A stretch of DNA of 64,000 bases from UBA4720 sp038227135 (GCA_038227135.1 JBBRQC010000003.1:1-64000); one strand, 5' to 3'. Shown: positions 9,520-18,395, counted from the stretch's first letter. Program-made: numbers and translations. Notes: generated from the letters alone by a model not told the origin.

Positions 9520-10020
9520 CTATTGCACCGGCACAGACGCAACCGCTGCCGCGGGTCGGCGCACGAGACGCCACGGAAAGAAGTACACCGCGTAAACCAC
9601 CGCATAAACAGCGAAATTTTCCAGCCGGGCGAAGTGGGCGAAGAAGAAAAAGAACAGCAGCAAATGCATGCGCAGGACATTCCTGTACGGTTCGATGAAC
9701 AGGTCGCCGAGCTTCTTACTGCCACCCAGTGAAGCGACCGACATGTCGCGGCTCAAGAAGAGCGGCTTCCGCAGGAATGCGGCGCGATGCGCCAGAAATG
9801 CGGATGGCAGGAATATCCAGTAGCGCCGTACGATCTCCATGTAAGTGGACATCCGCGCATCCATCCCTCGTTCGCCGTTGATCGGAAAAAAGGAGATCAG
9901 GATCTGGGAATGAACGTGGTGAAACCCCACGAAATGAATCGTGAAGAAGGCGAGGAAAAACAGCACGCCGGCTGCCAGGATGACCAAGAACGTCATCAAC
10001 ATGCGCGGATGGGAATCCAC
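9520..10020 (-). CDS. Hypothetical membrane protein
   Basis: 166-residue protein of unknown family. Hydrophobic segments lie at about residues 8-30 (VILAAGVLFFLAFFTIHFVGF) and 115-150 (HLLLFFFFFAHFARL followed by VYAVVYAVYFFPWRL), and the middle is amphipathic and aromatic-rich, so two or three membrane passes are likely. It lies between the frameshifted gene and the dipeptidase with small gaps and could be co-transcribed with the dipeptidase upstream on the same strand. No motif identifies a function. Confidence 0.65.
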   Translation of the reverse strand: MDSHPRMLMTFLVILAAGVLFFLAFFTIHFVGFHHVHSQILISFFPINGERGMDARMSTYMEIVRRYWIFLPSAFLAHRAAFLRKPLFLSRDMSVASLGGSKKLGDLFIEPYRNVLRMHLLLFFFFFAHFARLENFAVYAVVYAVYFFPWRLVRRPAAAVASVPVQ

Positions 10021-10052
10021 TAGCCTGCAACGCGAGTGGCTCTGCCGGCGCC

Positions 10053-11321
10053 CTACGGCCCTTTTTCCCTCCGTATCCGCTTCGCCACAGCTTCCGCTTC
10101 GGCGAACACTCGCAGGAAGTTCTCGCCCGCCAGCTTCCGCAAATCACCATCGGACCAGCCGCGCCTGGCCAGCTCGGCGAACAGCGCCGGGTAGGTCGAA
10201 ACGTCTTCGAGGCCCTGAACGACCTCGGTGATGCCGTCAAAATCCCCGCCGATTCCGACATGATCGATCCCGGCAACTCTCCGCACGTAGTCGATCTGAT
10301 CCGCTACCTGCGAAAGCGTTGCGCGCGGCTCTGGATGCGTCTTGCGCCATTCGGTCACCGCGCGCGTTATCGCGGCTGTGTCGTTACCGTATTGCTGCCT
10401 GAGTTCCCGCATCGCTGGACGTGTTGACTGATCGTACAGATAAACCGCCGGTGACACGAATCCGGTGACGAATGGCACCATTACGATTCCGCCGTTATTT
10501 GTCACCCGTCGCAGAATCGAGTCGGGAACGTTGCGTGGCACGTCGACTAGTGCGCGGGCGCCGGAATGCGAGAACATCACCGGGGCCCGACTCACGTTGA
10601 GCGCCGCGCTCATGGTAGCCGGCGACACATGCGACAGATCGACGAGCATCCCCAGCCTGTTCATCTCCCGCACCACGCTGTCCCCGAAGGGAGTCAGACC
10701 GTTGTGCCTGGCTGAGTCGCGTGCGGCGTCTGCCCAATCGAGCGTCACGTCGTGGGTGAGCGTCATGTATCTGACGCCCAGATCGTAATAGGCGCGGAGC
10801 GCGCCGAGCGAATGCTCGATCGCGTGCCCTCCTTCCAGACCGAGCAGAGAAGCGAGCTTGCCCTGCCTGAACTCGCGTCGAATGTCGGCTGGACTCAACG
10901 CCAGCGCGAGCCGGTCGGGGTACTTCTCGATCACTCGGCGCGCGATGTCTATCTGCTCGAGCTGGACCCGGGCGTAGCCTGAATCACGGTATTCGCCGGG
11001 AGTGTAAACCGACCAGAACTGCGCACCGATCATCCCCTTTCTGAGCCGGTCCAGATCGGTCTGCCCCGGTCGATGGGTGCGGAGATCGTACGCGTCCACG
11101 TTGCCTCGCGCGATCGTGTCCTCGCGGATCCTCCACGGCAAATCGTTGTGGCCGTCTATGAGCGGAGTTGTCTTGAGGATACGCCTGGCCCGGAGTAGGT
11201 ACTTGTCGTCGGGCGCCCCTTTTGTCTGCCCATCAGCGGAGCTCACGCTGCCGGCAATAACGAGCAGCGCGGCCGAGAGCAGCGACGCAGCACGTCGATT
11301 GAAAACGGATTTTGGAGTCAT
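10053..11321 (-). CDS. Membrane dipeptidase (peptidase M19)
   Basis: 422-residue zinc dipeptidase of the renal dipeptidase family, cleaving dipeptides including D-amino-acid-containing ones. A signal peptide covers roughly residues 1-32. The first metal ligands are in LIDGHNDLPWRI, followed by the family segments GLEGGHAIE, YMTLTHD and LVDLSHVS, and late GIGGDFDG. The length and order are normal for the family. It is probably exported to the periplasm and used in peptide scavenging or cell-wall peptide turnover. The neighbours do not refine the role. Confidence 0.93.
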   Translation of the reverse strand: MTPKSVFNRRAASLLSAALLVIAGSVSSADGQTKGAPDDKYLLRARRILKTTPLIDGHNDLPWRIREDTIARGNVDAYDLRTHRPGQTDLDRLRKGMIGAQFWSVYTPGEYRDSGYARVQLEQIDIARRVIEKYPDRLALALSPADIRREFRQGKLASLLGLEGGHAIEHSLGALRAYYDLGVRYMTLTHDVTLDWADAARDSARHNGLTPFGDSVVREMNRLGMLVDLSHVSPATMSAALNVSRAPVMFSHSGARALVDVPRNVPDSILRRVTNNGGIVMVPFVTGFVSPAVYLYDQSTRPAMRELRQQYGNDTAAITRAVTEWRKTHPEPRATLSQVADQIDYVRRVAGIDHVGIGGDFDGITEVVQGLEDVSTYPALFAELARRGWSDGDLRKLAGENFLRVFAEAEAVAKRIRREKGP

Positions 11322-11364
11322 GGCGTGAAAATTACGTCCACACGCAGACAGTTATCGGACCGGA

Positions 11365-11610
11365 TCAGGGAGAAAGACTGGGTCCGGGAGGCGTATCCAG
11401 CAGCTCCACGGCATCCCCACTATCCTCTTGCCGGACCACGAGCCGGATCGGATGAAGCCACTGGAGCCAGGGCATCATCCCGTTGGCGTCGTCGCGAATC
11501 AGGCCTGAATCTATACCGTTGGCGTCCAGAACCGCTTGTGCCACATGCGCTTCGACCTCATTGGCAAATGTTCGGATTACCGTGTTGAGCTCGGGCTGAT
11601 CTTGCTCCAT
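11365..11610 (-). CDS. DUF2007-type small protein
   Basis: 81-residue cytosolic protein resembling the DUF2007 family (putative signal-transducing domain). It shows the pattern VIRTFANEVEAHVAQAVLDANGI, then RLVVRQEDSGDAVELLD, as in other short DUF2007 proteins. It is divergent from the LprI-like lipoprotein gene and upstream of the dipeptidase on the same strand. The biochemical function of the family is not established. Confidence 0.75.
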   Translation of the reverse strand: MEQDQPELNTVIRTFANEVEAHVAQAVLDANGIDSGLIRDDANGMMPWLQWLHPIRLVVRQEDSGDAVELLDTPPGPSLSP

Positions 11611-11749
11611 CTTCTCTCCATCGGCGTGCGGACACGAACGAGCGCTTCCGAAATCTGTATCAGTGACTCGTCAACTGCATCTCCAGCGCTCCCGGCATGG
11701 CACGGCCTCTGCCCGACTAACCGGTGTGCGGTCACCTCCAGGCAATTCA

Positions 11750-12460
11750 ATGAAGACCTCGTCCAGATTCTCCCTTACCGTATTAATACTTCTTTTGGGA
11801 GGCAGCCTCGCCTGCGGAAAGGAGAAAAAAACAGCGGAGGCAGCTACCGCTATGCAGGATACCATGCTGCTGCACGATCTGGCCGAGGCGAACAAGAATA
11901 CGGCCGCCGCGAACGCAGTGGACAATAGCCTGAATACAGTGAGGACGAGCGGCGACTCGTCGTTGCCGGCGATGGTGAACGCGGCAGCGCAAAGCCGGAC
12001 GCCCGAGACAATCGTCGTGCCGCGACCACCATCGCTGGTATCCGGAAATGGAGAGAAGCCCCGTTCGGGTGATTCCACACTCGGAGCAACCCGAGCGCGG
12101 CAAACCCGGGGAGCGAGCACAGGACAGTCAGCGACTTCCGGAGACCCATGCGACTCGCCCACGCCCGTCGATCAACGTTCCTGCCTGAATCGCTCCATAG
12201 TCGTGAACGATGCTGACCTGAACCGGATCTACCAGGAGCTGCTCGCGCAAAGCCGCAAATCCGGGGGCCCTGAGCTCGAGGACCGTCTTCGCCAGTCGCA
12301 GAGGGATTGGGTCAACACTCGCGACAGCGAATGCAATCAGCAAACCAGCGGGCAGGGTGGAGCACTCTGGGCCCGCCCGAGGGCGCGCTGCCTCGCAGAC
12401 CATTCCGCCAGAAGAACCGCCGAGCTGCAGCGGACTCTGAATAGTCTGCGAGGGCAGTAA
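11750..12460 (+). CDS. Lipoprotein with LprI/DUF1311 domain
   Basis: 236-residue lipoprotein. I start it at ATG 11750 because the next residues form a clean lipoprotein signal (basic start, SLTVLILLLGG, Cys near residue 22); an ATG at 11663 would add 29 uncharacteristic residues. A linker rich in Ala, Thr and Ser (about 30-150) precedes a C-terminal domain with four cysteines and the LprI/DUF1311 pattern: DPCDSPTPVDQRSCLNRSI, then LNRIYQELL, QRDWVNTRDSEC and ARCLADHSARRTAEL. The LprI name comes from a mycobacterial lysozyme inhibitor, but most relatives are untested, so lysozyme inhibition here is only a possibility. Confidence 0.78.
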   Translation: MKTSSRFSLTVLILLLGGSLACGKEKKTAEAATAMQDTMLLHDLAEANKNTAAANAVDNSLNTVRTSGDSSLPAMVNAAAQSRTPETIVVPRPPSLVSGNGEKPRSGDSTLGATRARQTRGASTGQSATSGDPCDSPTPVDQRSCLNRSIVVNDADLNRIYQELLAQSRKSGGPELEDRLRQSQRDWVNTRDSECNQQTSGQGGALWARPRARCLADHSARRTAELQRTLNSLRGQ

Positions 12461-12466
12461 TAGCTC

Positions 12467-12991
12467 TCAGTGCGCCGTTTGCGCCGCTACTCCCGCGCTC
12501 GCGAGCGCTCGGCCCTGCAGCAGCCCATCGATCTCGGACGTCGCAACCGCTCGCGGTGATACCCAGCCGCCGCCGATAATCTTCGTGGGCACGGTCACAC
12601 CAGCTACGCCGCCGCTCGGACCGATCTCGACAACCGCCGTCGCTTCCGAAACTCCGCCTGAACCGCTGTTGATGACGAGCACCCACCTTCCCGCCGTCGG
12701 ACGCTGCCACCGCACGACGTACATCCCGGGTTGTGAGCCCGGCCGGATGTCGAGGCGCATACTCTGACGCTTTCCGTCCACCATACCTTCCGCGGTGCCG
12801 GTGACAACCTTCGACTGGAAATCCCTGTGATGATAGGTCCGCACCGTGAGAAACGCGCCGCGTGACGTCGCGTCGAACGGATTGGCGGGATACTCGATCG
12901 AGATCCATGGCGGACCCGCAGATGCCGATGTGGAAGCCGCAACCGTGAGAATGACGGCAAGGGCGAAGGAGTGGAGCACTGTGCGTTTCAT
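12467..12991 (-). CDS. Secreted protein, Ig-like beta fold likely
   Basis: 174-residue exported protein of unknown function. The start is ATG 12991, preceded at about 6 nt by AGGAGA; an upstream ATG at 13042 lacks this. The signal peptide runs to about residue 26 (TVAASTSASAG). The body begins GPPWISIEYPANPFD and alternates short strands (MRLDIRPGSQPGMYVVRWQ, GRWVLVINSG, EATAVVEIG), a pattern typical of YtkA/FixH-like immunoglobulin-type domains. It is convergent with the LprI-like gene (6 bp apart) and lies downstream of the DUF4097 gene, so it could be a last member of that sigma-factor operon. Confidence 0.65.
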   Translation of the reverse strand: MKRTVLHSFALAVILTVAASTSASAGPPWISIEYPANPFDATSRGAFLTVRTYHHRDFQSKVVTGTAEGMVDGKRQSMRLDIRPGSQPGMYVVRWQRPTAGRWVLVINSGSGGVSEATAVVEIGPSGGVAGVTVPTKIIGGGWVSPRAVATSEIDGLLQGRALASAGVAAQTAH

Positions 12992-13095
12992 AGGGTCTCC
13001 TGGAGAAGTGTTGCCGGCGTCGAAGCTTATTGAGTGCTCCAAACCCGCCAGCGCTTCTACGATGCCGCCTGGCTCTCCAGGGTTGAACGCGACTT

Positions 13096-14016
13096 CTACT
13101 TCACTCTTCGAAAAGTGACCGGGCCTTTGAACGTGCGCACCGATACTCTCGCACCGCCTCCACTAATTTCCATCGTCAGCTCTGCCCCGCGTCCAAAGCG
13201 TCCCGGAATCGGCGCGTTCGCGGACACGTTGTTGGCGATGGTTCCCGCGATCGTCACCGCTGCGATGCTGACGCCCATCTGTTGTGGGATCCCTATTTCG
13301 ACACTTCCACTGTGTGTATCGAAATCGAAGGCGCCACCTCTGTCGAGCCTGCCCGCGAACACAATGTTGCCGGTTACCGTCTCGATCTTGGTGCGCTCGA
13401 ACACGCCACCATCGACTTTTATCGGCCCGCTCACCGTCGAGAGCCCTACATCCGAGCTCGCGCCCTGGAATGTGATGGTGCCTGTAGCGGTCTTCGCCCG
13501 AAGCCACGACGGGGAGCCGATGACGTGAATATCTCCGTCGATGGATTCCGCGTTCAGCTCGTGCGGATCACCTCTTACGTCTATTGTACCGCTTACCACG
13601 TATAGATCGAGTCCGCCGCTGACACCGCTGACGTCAATGCTCGCGGTGGCTGTCTTGATCCACAGACGGACGCGCGAAGGCACCCATACCTCAAGCTGAG
13701 TGGCCTTGGGATCCCGGTCGTTGGTGGCGTCGACGAACATTTTTGCGCCGCTATATCCACCGCCCATGGAAAAATTGTCACCCGCTCCCAATGTGCCGCG
13801 TACCATTACGGTATCCTTGTTCCACCCGTGCACGACGACGCTGCCAACCATGTTGGCGATTCGCAACGCTCCTTCCATTCCAAGCGGAATCCTGCGCTCC
13901 ACCTTTTTTTGCGCGGCGGCGGGCGTTGCGCAAAGCAGAACCGTCATCGCTGAGATTACGAAGCTGCGCCGGCGCGAAGACGAACGAACGCAGCCCACGC
14001 GTGCGCTACGTCCCAC
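13096..14016 (-). CDS. DUF4097-type beta-repeat exported protein
   Basis: 306-residue protein with a signal peptide (FVISAMTVLLCATPAAAQ) and a right-handed beta-strand repeat body of the DUF4097 type. Repeated units of the form GxIxVxGxxxx(A)xTxSGxI are visible: ASIDVSGVSGGLDLYVVSG, TIDVRGDPHELNAESIDG, LRAKTATGTITFQG and VGLSTVSGPIKVDG. The start is GTG 14016, overlapping the end of the anti-sigma gene by 11 bp, so the two are translationally coupled. It completes a sigma/anti-sigma/DUF4097 operon and is probably exported or surface-associated. The molecular function of DUF4097 proteins is unknown. Confidence 0.82.
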   Translation of the reverse strand: MGRSARVGCVRSSSRRRSFVISAMTVLLCATPAAAQKKVERRIPLGMEGALRIANMVGSVVVHGWNKDTVMVRGTLGAGDNFSMGGGYSGAKMFVDATNDRDPKATQLEVWVPSRVRLWIKTATASIDVSGVSGGLDLYVVSGTIDVRGDPHELNAESIDGDIHVIGSPSWLRAKTATGTITFQGASSDVGLSTVSGPIKVDGGVFERTKIETVTGNIVFAGRLDRGGAFDFDTHSGSVEIGIPQQMGVSIAAVTIAGTIANNVSANAPIPGRFGRGAELTMEISGGGARVSVRTFKGPVTFRRVK

Positions 14017-14689
14017 GAGTCAGCTCCGTTGTGCGACGCAGTAAATCCACTTTCTGTCTATAGCTGGCGGACAGCATCTGGACCAGCAGCTTGTTCGCGG
14101 GATCCCGCGCAAGCGCATTCCGCGCTTCGAGAATCGCCTCGTCGATGGTGCGCAGACTCGCCTTGAGCTGAGCGATGGTTTCTGGTGCGAGGGAGGCCTC
14201 CTGCTGATCGAGCAGGTCCTGAAGCATGCTCGCTGTGCGCAGGTAATTGTTCTCTTCAATCGTGAACGCGGCGAGAGTAGCAGGCATCGCCTCGGCTGGA
14301 GGATTGTTTGGAGCCGCGCTGGTGTTCGTCGCGCGGTAACGGCTGTTCATGTACAAGGTGGTCCCGGCAGATGACAGGACCGCGATCAGAACGACGGCGG
14401 CGAGAACGTATCGATGCTGCCAGATCTGGAATCCCCTGGACGAGCTGCCCGCTCTCATCGCGGACTCGTCGCGCGAGATGGCCGACCGAATGTTCGACCA
14501 GGTATCGGCTGGCGGATCGATGGATTTCGGGAGCTCTCCGGCGCGAGCCAGGATTCGCTTCAGGCTGTCTACTTCGGCGGAGCATAATGCACAGCCAGCG
14601 ATGTGCTCCTCTACTGGCGGACGCGCCTCTTCGGTCAGATCGCCGCTGACGTAGTCTTCCAGAAGATGCTTAATGACTTCGTGTGTCAT
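14006..14689 (-). CDS. Anti-sigma factor with zinc-finger domain
   Basis: 227-residue membrane-anchored anti-sigma factor for the ECF sigma factor upstream. The N-terminal cytosolic domain has a ZAS zinc motif (HIAGCALC, residues about 29-36, with a further His/Asp-rich lead). One transmembrane helix lies around residues 92-110 (YVLAAVVLIAVLSSAGTTLY), and a helical periplasmic domain follows, rich in Gln and Glu. It begins 1 nt after the sigma stop and ends inside the DUF4097 start. Topology and gene order both support a classic ECF/anti-sigma pair in which release follows an envelope cue. Confidence 0.9.
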   Translation of the reverse strand: MTHEVIKHLLEDYVSGDLTEEARPPVEEHIAGCALCSAEVDSLKRILARAGELPKSIDPPADTWSNIRSAISRDESAMRAGSSSRGFQIWQHRYVLAAVVLIAVLSSAGTTLYMNSRYRATNTSAAPNNPPAEAMPATLAAFTIEENNYLRTASMLQDLLDQQEASLAPETIAQLKASLRTIDEAILEARNALARDPANKLLVQMLSASYRQKVDLLRRTTELTRGT

Positions 14690-14690
14690 C

Positions 14691-15311
14691 TCAAGACTCC
14701 AGTCTCTCTCTCAATAGTCTGCGAGCGCGATGCAGCTGCGCCTTTACAGTTCCAACCGTGACGCTCAACTGCTCGGCGATTTCCTGATGTTGATAGCCCT
14801 CTACATCGTGCAGCACGAAAGCAAGCCGGGCTCCTTTGGGCAGCGAAGCGATTGCGCTTTCCATGTCCATCCTCGATTCGATCCCGCTCGACCTTGCCGT
14901 ACCGGCGAGGCGCGAAGTGTCTTCCATCGGCAGCACCCGTGCTGTGCGCCGCTGGTCGCTTCTCGCGTTCTCGAGCATCGTGTTGATTGCAAGTCGGTGC
15001 AGCCATGAAACGAGCGCGCAATCGCCGCGGAACGTATCGAGCCTGCGCCACGCCTTTATGAACACATCCTGCAGCAGTTCCGTGGCGTCGGACTTGTCAC
15101 CAGCCTTGAGGCGGAGACAGAACGCGTAGATCCGCGGTGAATGCTCGCGATAGAGGAGCTCGAATGCATTGACATCGCCAGCCTGCGCGCGCCGAACCCG
15201 CTCCAGGTCGGCAGCGTTGCCTTCGGCATTCGTTGACGGGTAACTCCCGATCGTTTTGTCAGATACCACCGCGCTCGTCTTCATCTCAGGCGACACTAAG
15301 ATGCCACTCAC
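14691..15311 (-). CDS. ECF RNA polymerase sigma factor (first pair)
   Basis: 206-residue group IV sigma factor. Region 2 is clear (AFELLYREHSPRIYAFCLRL, ATELLQDVFIKAWRRLDTF, SWLHRLAINTMLE) and region 4 follows (SLPKGARLAFVLHDVEGYQHQEIAEQLSV, GTVKAQLHRARRLLRE). I use GTG 15311, with GAGG about 4 nt upstream; ATG 15284 is an alternative that only removes nine non-conserved residues. It heads the sigma/anti-sigma/DUF4097 operon. Sigma factors of this kind usually autoregulate, but no -35/-10 pair was identified with confidence upstream. Confidence 0.92.
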   Translation of the reverse strand: MSGILVSPEMKTSAVVSDKTIGSYPSTNAEGNAADLERVRRAQAGDVNAFELLYREHSPRIYAFCLRLKAGDKSDATELLQDVFIKAWRRLDTFRGDCALVSWLHRLAINTMLENARSDQRRTARVLPMEDTSRLAGTARSSGIESRMDMESAIASLPKGARLAFVLHDVEGYQHQEIAEQLSVTVGTVKAQLHRARRLLRERLES

Positions 15312-15394
15312 AGCCTCAGGGTTGGAAACCCGGTGCGCAAAGTCGAAGAGTTAGCGCTGTTTAGGCAGGGCTGCGAGGAAAATGCCCGAAACAC

Positions 15395-15574
15395 CTACTC
15401 GATGTCGCCGCCCAGGTCGAACTTGGAGCGCGTGAAACCGACGATGCGATCGAGCCCGGCTTTCACTTCCGGCGGCAGGTCGCGCCGCGCCATCAGCCGC
15501 TCCGCCTCAGCGCGGATCGAATCGAGCGCCTGCATGAAGTTTCCCTGCTTCAGTTTACCGGTATCGTCAGGCAT
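15395..15574 (-). CDS. Small hypothetical protein (59 aa)
   Basis: Short open frame from ATG 15574 to TAG 15395. The product is acidic-basic mixed and helical (MPDDTGKLKQGNF, then SIRAEAERLMARRDLPPEVKAG). It has no membrane segment, no cysteine and no motif I recognise. Codons are typical of the window (GC-rich third positions), which supports real coding, but the Shine-Dalgarno match is weak (GTGGTG). It lies between the first sigma factor and the ABC exporter, on the same strand as both. Confidence 0.5.
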   Translation of the reverse strand: MPDDTGKLKQGNFMQALDSIRAEAERLMARRDLPPEVKAGLDRIVGFTRSKFDLGGDIE

Positions 15575-15682
15575 AGCACCACGGAGTTGGGGAGAGAACT
15601 ACCAGGCATCCAGGACGAAGGGTAACACGGATGCTTCGGAGAAAGGCCAGGTGCTCCTGTGATCCTACCCGTATCGCCCTTC

Positions 15683-17470
15683 TTATACCGGCGCCAATTG
15701 GGGTTTAGCAGACGGAAGCTGCGGCGCGGGTCTCCGCTCGCCGACTTGCTGGCGCCACATCGCGTAGTAGAGTCCGGTTGTCCCCAACAGATCCGCGTGC
15801 TGGCCGGCCTCGACGACCTTGCCCCGCTCGAGCACGTATATCCGGTCAGCATGCATCACCGTCGAGAGACGGTGGGCGATGAGTATCGTGATCACCTCGC
15901 GCGAATTTGCGACGTCGCGCATCGTGCGACTGATCTCTTCTTCGGTCAGCGAGTCGAGAGACGAGGTCGCTTCGTCGAATACGAGCAGGTGCGGCTTGCG
16001 GAGCAGCGCACGCGCGATCGAGAGGCGCTGCTTTTCGCCCCCGGAGACTTTGACTCCGCCTTCACCGATCACGGTGTCCAGACCCTTGTCAGCTCGCGCG
16101 AGAAGGGAGTGGGCGGCAGCCTTGTGCAGGACGTCGAAGCACTCGGCGTCGGTTGCGTGCGGGTTGACGAACTTGAGATTCTCCCGGATAGTGCCCGAGA
16201 AGAGCTGAGCGTCCTGCGTCACCAGTCCTATCCGCTCCCGCAGGCGGTCGAGATCGACGGAGTCGCTGGGCAATCCGTTGTACAGAATGCGTCCTGCTTT
16301 CGGGGGATAGAGACCGACGAGCAGCTTCACCAGCGTCGTCTTTCCTGCTCCCGATGGCCCGACGAACGCGATCGTCTCCCCACGCTTCACCGCAAACGAG
16401 ATGTCAGTGAGAGCCGGCGTCGTCGCGGTCTGGTGCATGAACCCGACGTCCTCGAACTCGAGGTCCTCGATCTCGGCCAGTGGAACCGGAGCTGACGGTC
16501 GGGGATCCTTCGGCGTCTCGAGAATCTTCCGGAAGTTGATCAGCGAGACTTCCATCTCCCGAAACACGTTGATGATGTTGCCGAGCTCCTGCATGGGACC
16601 AAAGATGAAAAACGAGTAGAAGAGGAGCGAGAAGAACTGGCCGACCGTGATCTTCTGCGTGAAAATCAGGTAGAGCATCATGAAGAGAATCGCGGTGCGC
16701 AGCAGATTGACCGTCGTTCCCTGTATGAAGCTCAAGCTGCGGATGTACTTCACCTTCTTGAGCTCGAGATTCAGGATCTTCTGGGTAGTCGTGTTGAGCC
16801 GCACGACTTCCTGATCGGCGAGTCCCAGACTCTTCACCAGCTCGATGTTGCGGAGCGACTCGGTCGTCGAGCCAGCAAGAGCCATCGTTTCCGCGACGAT
16901 GATCTTCTGCATCGACTTGATGCGGCCGCTCAGCGACCAGCTCAGGACTCCGAGCAGCGGCACGGTGGAGAGAAATGCGGGAACCAGCAGCCAGTAGACG
17001 TGCCAGGCGTAGACGATCACGAACAGAACGCCCACGAGCGTAGTGAAAATCAGGTTGATCGACAACGAGATGAATTTCTCGACGTCCGAGCGCACTTTCT
17101 GGAGCTTGCCCAGAGTCTCGCCACTGCGCTGATCCTCGAATACCGAATACGGCAGCTCCAGTGAGTGCCGGATTCCATCCGAGTACATCTCGGCGCCTAC
17201 GCGCTGAACGATGACGTTGACGAAATAATCCTGGAAATTCTTGGCGACCCGCGAGACGAACGCCACCCCCATCGCCATTAGCAGCAGCTTGCCGGCGCCG
17301 GTGATGAATTGCGACGTCTGGTATTCGCGGAAGCGGGTCGCGTAGTCGTCGATGACGTGACGAAAGATGAGCGGATCCAGGAGCGAGAAAACCTGGTTCG
17401 TTGCCGCCAGAACCAGCGCCAGAAGAATCAGCGAGCGGTATTTGCGGAGATACGAATAGAGGAGAGACAC
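15683..17470 (-). CDS. ABC exporter half-transporter (TMD-NBD)
   Basis: 595-residue ABC half-transporter, expected to work as a dimer that exports a lipid, peptide or drug. A six-helix membrane domain spans about residues 10-310. The ATPase domain follows with Walker A GPSGAGKTT, Q-loop LVTQDAQLFSG, signature VSGGEKQR, Walker B HLLVFDEATSSLD and H-loop IAHRLS. The order and length are typical of MsbA-like exporters. No partner gene is adjacent; the PIG-L remnant upstream is probably unrelated. The substrate is not predictable from sequence. Confidence 0.93.
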   Translation of the reverse strand: MSLLYSYLRKYRSLILLALVLAATNQVFSLLDPLIFRHVIDDYATRFREYQTSQFITGAGKLLLMAMGVAFVSRVAKNFQDYFVNVIVQRVGAEMYSDGIRHSLELPYSVFEDQRSGETLGKLQKVRSDVEKFISLSINLIFTTLVGVLFVIVYAWHVYWLLVPAFLSTVPLLGVLSWSLSGRIKSMQKIIVAETMALAGSTTESLRNIELVKSLGLADQEVVRLNTTTQKILNLELKKVKYIRSLSFIQGTTVNLLRTAILFMMLYLIFTQKITVGQFFSLLFYSFFIFGPMQELGNIINVFREMEVSLINFRKILETPKDPRPSAPVPLAEIEDLEFEDVGFMHQTATTPALTDISFAVKRGETIAFVGPSGAGKTTLVKLLVGLYPPKAGRILYNGLPSDSVDLDRLRERIGLVTQDAQLFSGTIRENLKFVNPHATDAECFDVLHKAAAHSLLARADKGLDTVIGEGGVKVSGGEKQRLSIARALLRKPHLLVFDEATSSLDSLTEEEISRTMRDVANSREVITILIAHRLSTVMHADRIYVLERGKVVEAGQHADLLGTTGLYYAMWRQQVGERRPAPQLPSAKPQLAPV

Positions 17471-17508
17471 CCCCGGATACTATTGGAGTGTCGTCGAGCT
17501 TGCAAACC

Positions 17509-17913
17509 TTATCCGATGTTGCGCTGCATCGCGGCGACGACTCCGGGCGCCTGGACAAACCGGTGATGGCGAGTGCGCAGCGCGTCGAGCGCCTTGCGCG
17601 TGTTCAATCTCCATTGAGCCCCGGTGATGATGGTGCAGAACCGCTCGTAATCGAGCTGTCCCGCGTGTGGAGCTTCCGCGTCCGTCAACTGAATCGTACG
17701 CTCTTCCGCGCCGAGGAACGGAAGGAAGCTGAACACCCGCCGCGCGCCGCTGTGGTTGTGATACGAAGTCAGCTCGAGGACCAGAGGCGCCGGAGCGTTG
17801 TCGCGGCGAAGGATACCGCACGCGAGATGCACCGCGAACGCGGTGGCATCGTGATCGGAGTGGCCTCCTTCGTAAGGATGTGTCAGAACTATGTCCGGCC
17901 GGACTTCGTCCAA
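17509..17913 (-). pseudogene. PIG-L/LmbE deacetylase, N-terminally truncated remnant
   Basis: C-terminal half of a zinc-dependent PIG-L (LmbE-like) N-acetyl sugar deacetylase. The segment RPDIVLTHPYEGGHSDHDATAFA is the family's second metal site and is well conserved, and the C-terminal part (YERFCTIITGAQWRLN) also fits the family. The N-terminal third, which carries the PHPDDE motif with two of three zinc ligands, is missing: an in-frame TGA lies 12 nt upstream of the TTG at 17913, and the preceding DNA codes for an unrelated hydrophilic protein. A 134-residue product could not form the active site, so this looks like a deletion remnant. Confidence 0.72.
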
Positions 17914-17915
17914 GC

Positions 17916-18251
17916 TCAGCCGTCAGCGGTCTCCTCGCCCCCGTCACCGGGAACTTCGTCCGATTCGGGCGGGTTCGTCCGAGGCCCGTCGTACCGGACG
18001 TCGTCTGGACGCTCCCCCGGAGCGCCGTGCCCGTCGTAAACCGGATCGCTGACGCCGGCGATCGCTCCACCCCTCAGGCTGGCGTTGCCGAGCAGGTTGT
18101 GGCCCTGCATCTCCTCGGGACTGATCGGGTCATCGGCGGCGGGCGAAGTACTCTCGACCCATTTCGATTTCCAGCCAGGATGGGCTTCCGGAAAGTCGTC
18201 AGATCCGCCGTCTGTTGGCTTTTGATCGTCGTTCGAATTTCTCTTCTTCAT
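17916..18251 (-). CDS. Small hydrophilic hypothetical protein
   Basis: 111-residue protein starting at ATG 18251, with GGGAG about 8 nt upstream, so translation is credible. It is strongly hydrophilic and rich in Asp, Gly and Pro, with a Lys-rich start, no membrane segment, and a central region ASLRGGAIAGVSDPVYDGHG. It is probably intrinsically disordered. Its C-terminal end runs directly into the PIG-L remnant (stop at 17916-17918), so its own end may have been reshaped by the deletion that removed the deacetylase N-terminus. The function is unknown. Confidence 0.6.
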   Translation of the reverse strand: MKKRNSNDDQKPTDGGSDDFPEAHPGWKSKWVESTSPAADDPISPEEMQGHNLLGNASLRGGAIAGVSDPVYDGHGAPGERPDDVRYDGPRTNPPESDEVPGDGGEETADG

Positions 18252-18395
18252 TCGTCACTCCCGCTCGACCACGTGGAATCTCTCGGTCGGCTCCGAGGGA
18301 TACCATCTGACGAGGCATACCCCATGCCCGGTGGTGGCGCGCCAATGCGAGCGATGCAGCGATCTGTGGAGTTGTCGTGATCTTTCACCTAGCTC

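Noticed and set aside
15659..16495. 278-codon plus-strand frame
   Set aside because: It is antisense to the ABC exporter ATPase domain and has no conserved pattern.
16404..17558. 384-codon minus-strand frame
   Set aside because: It is the same strand but another frame of the ABC exporter, which has all ABC motifs in its own frame.
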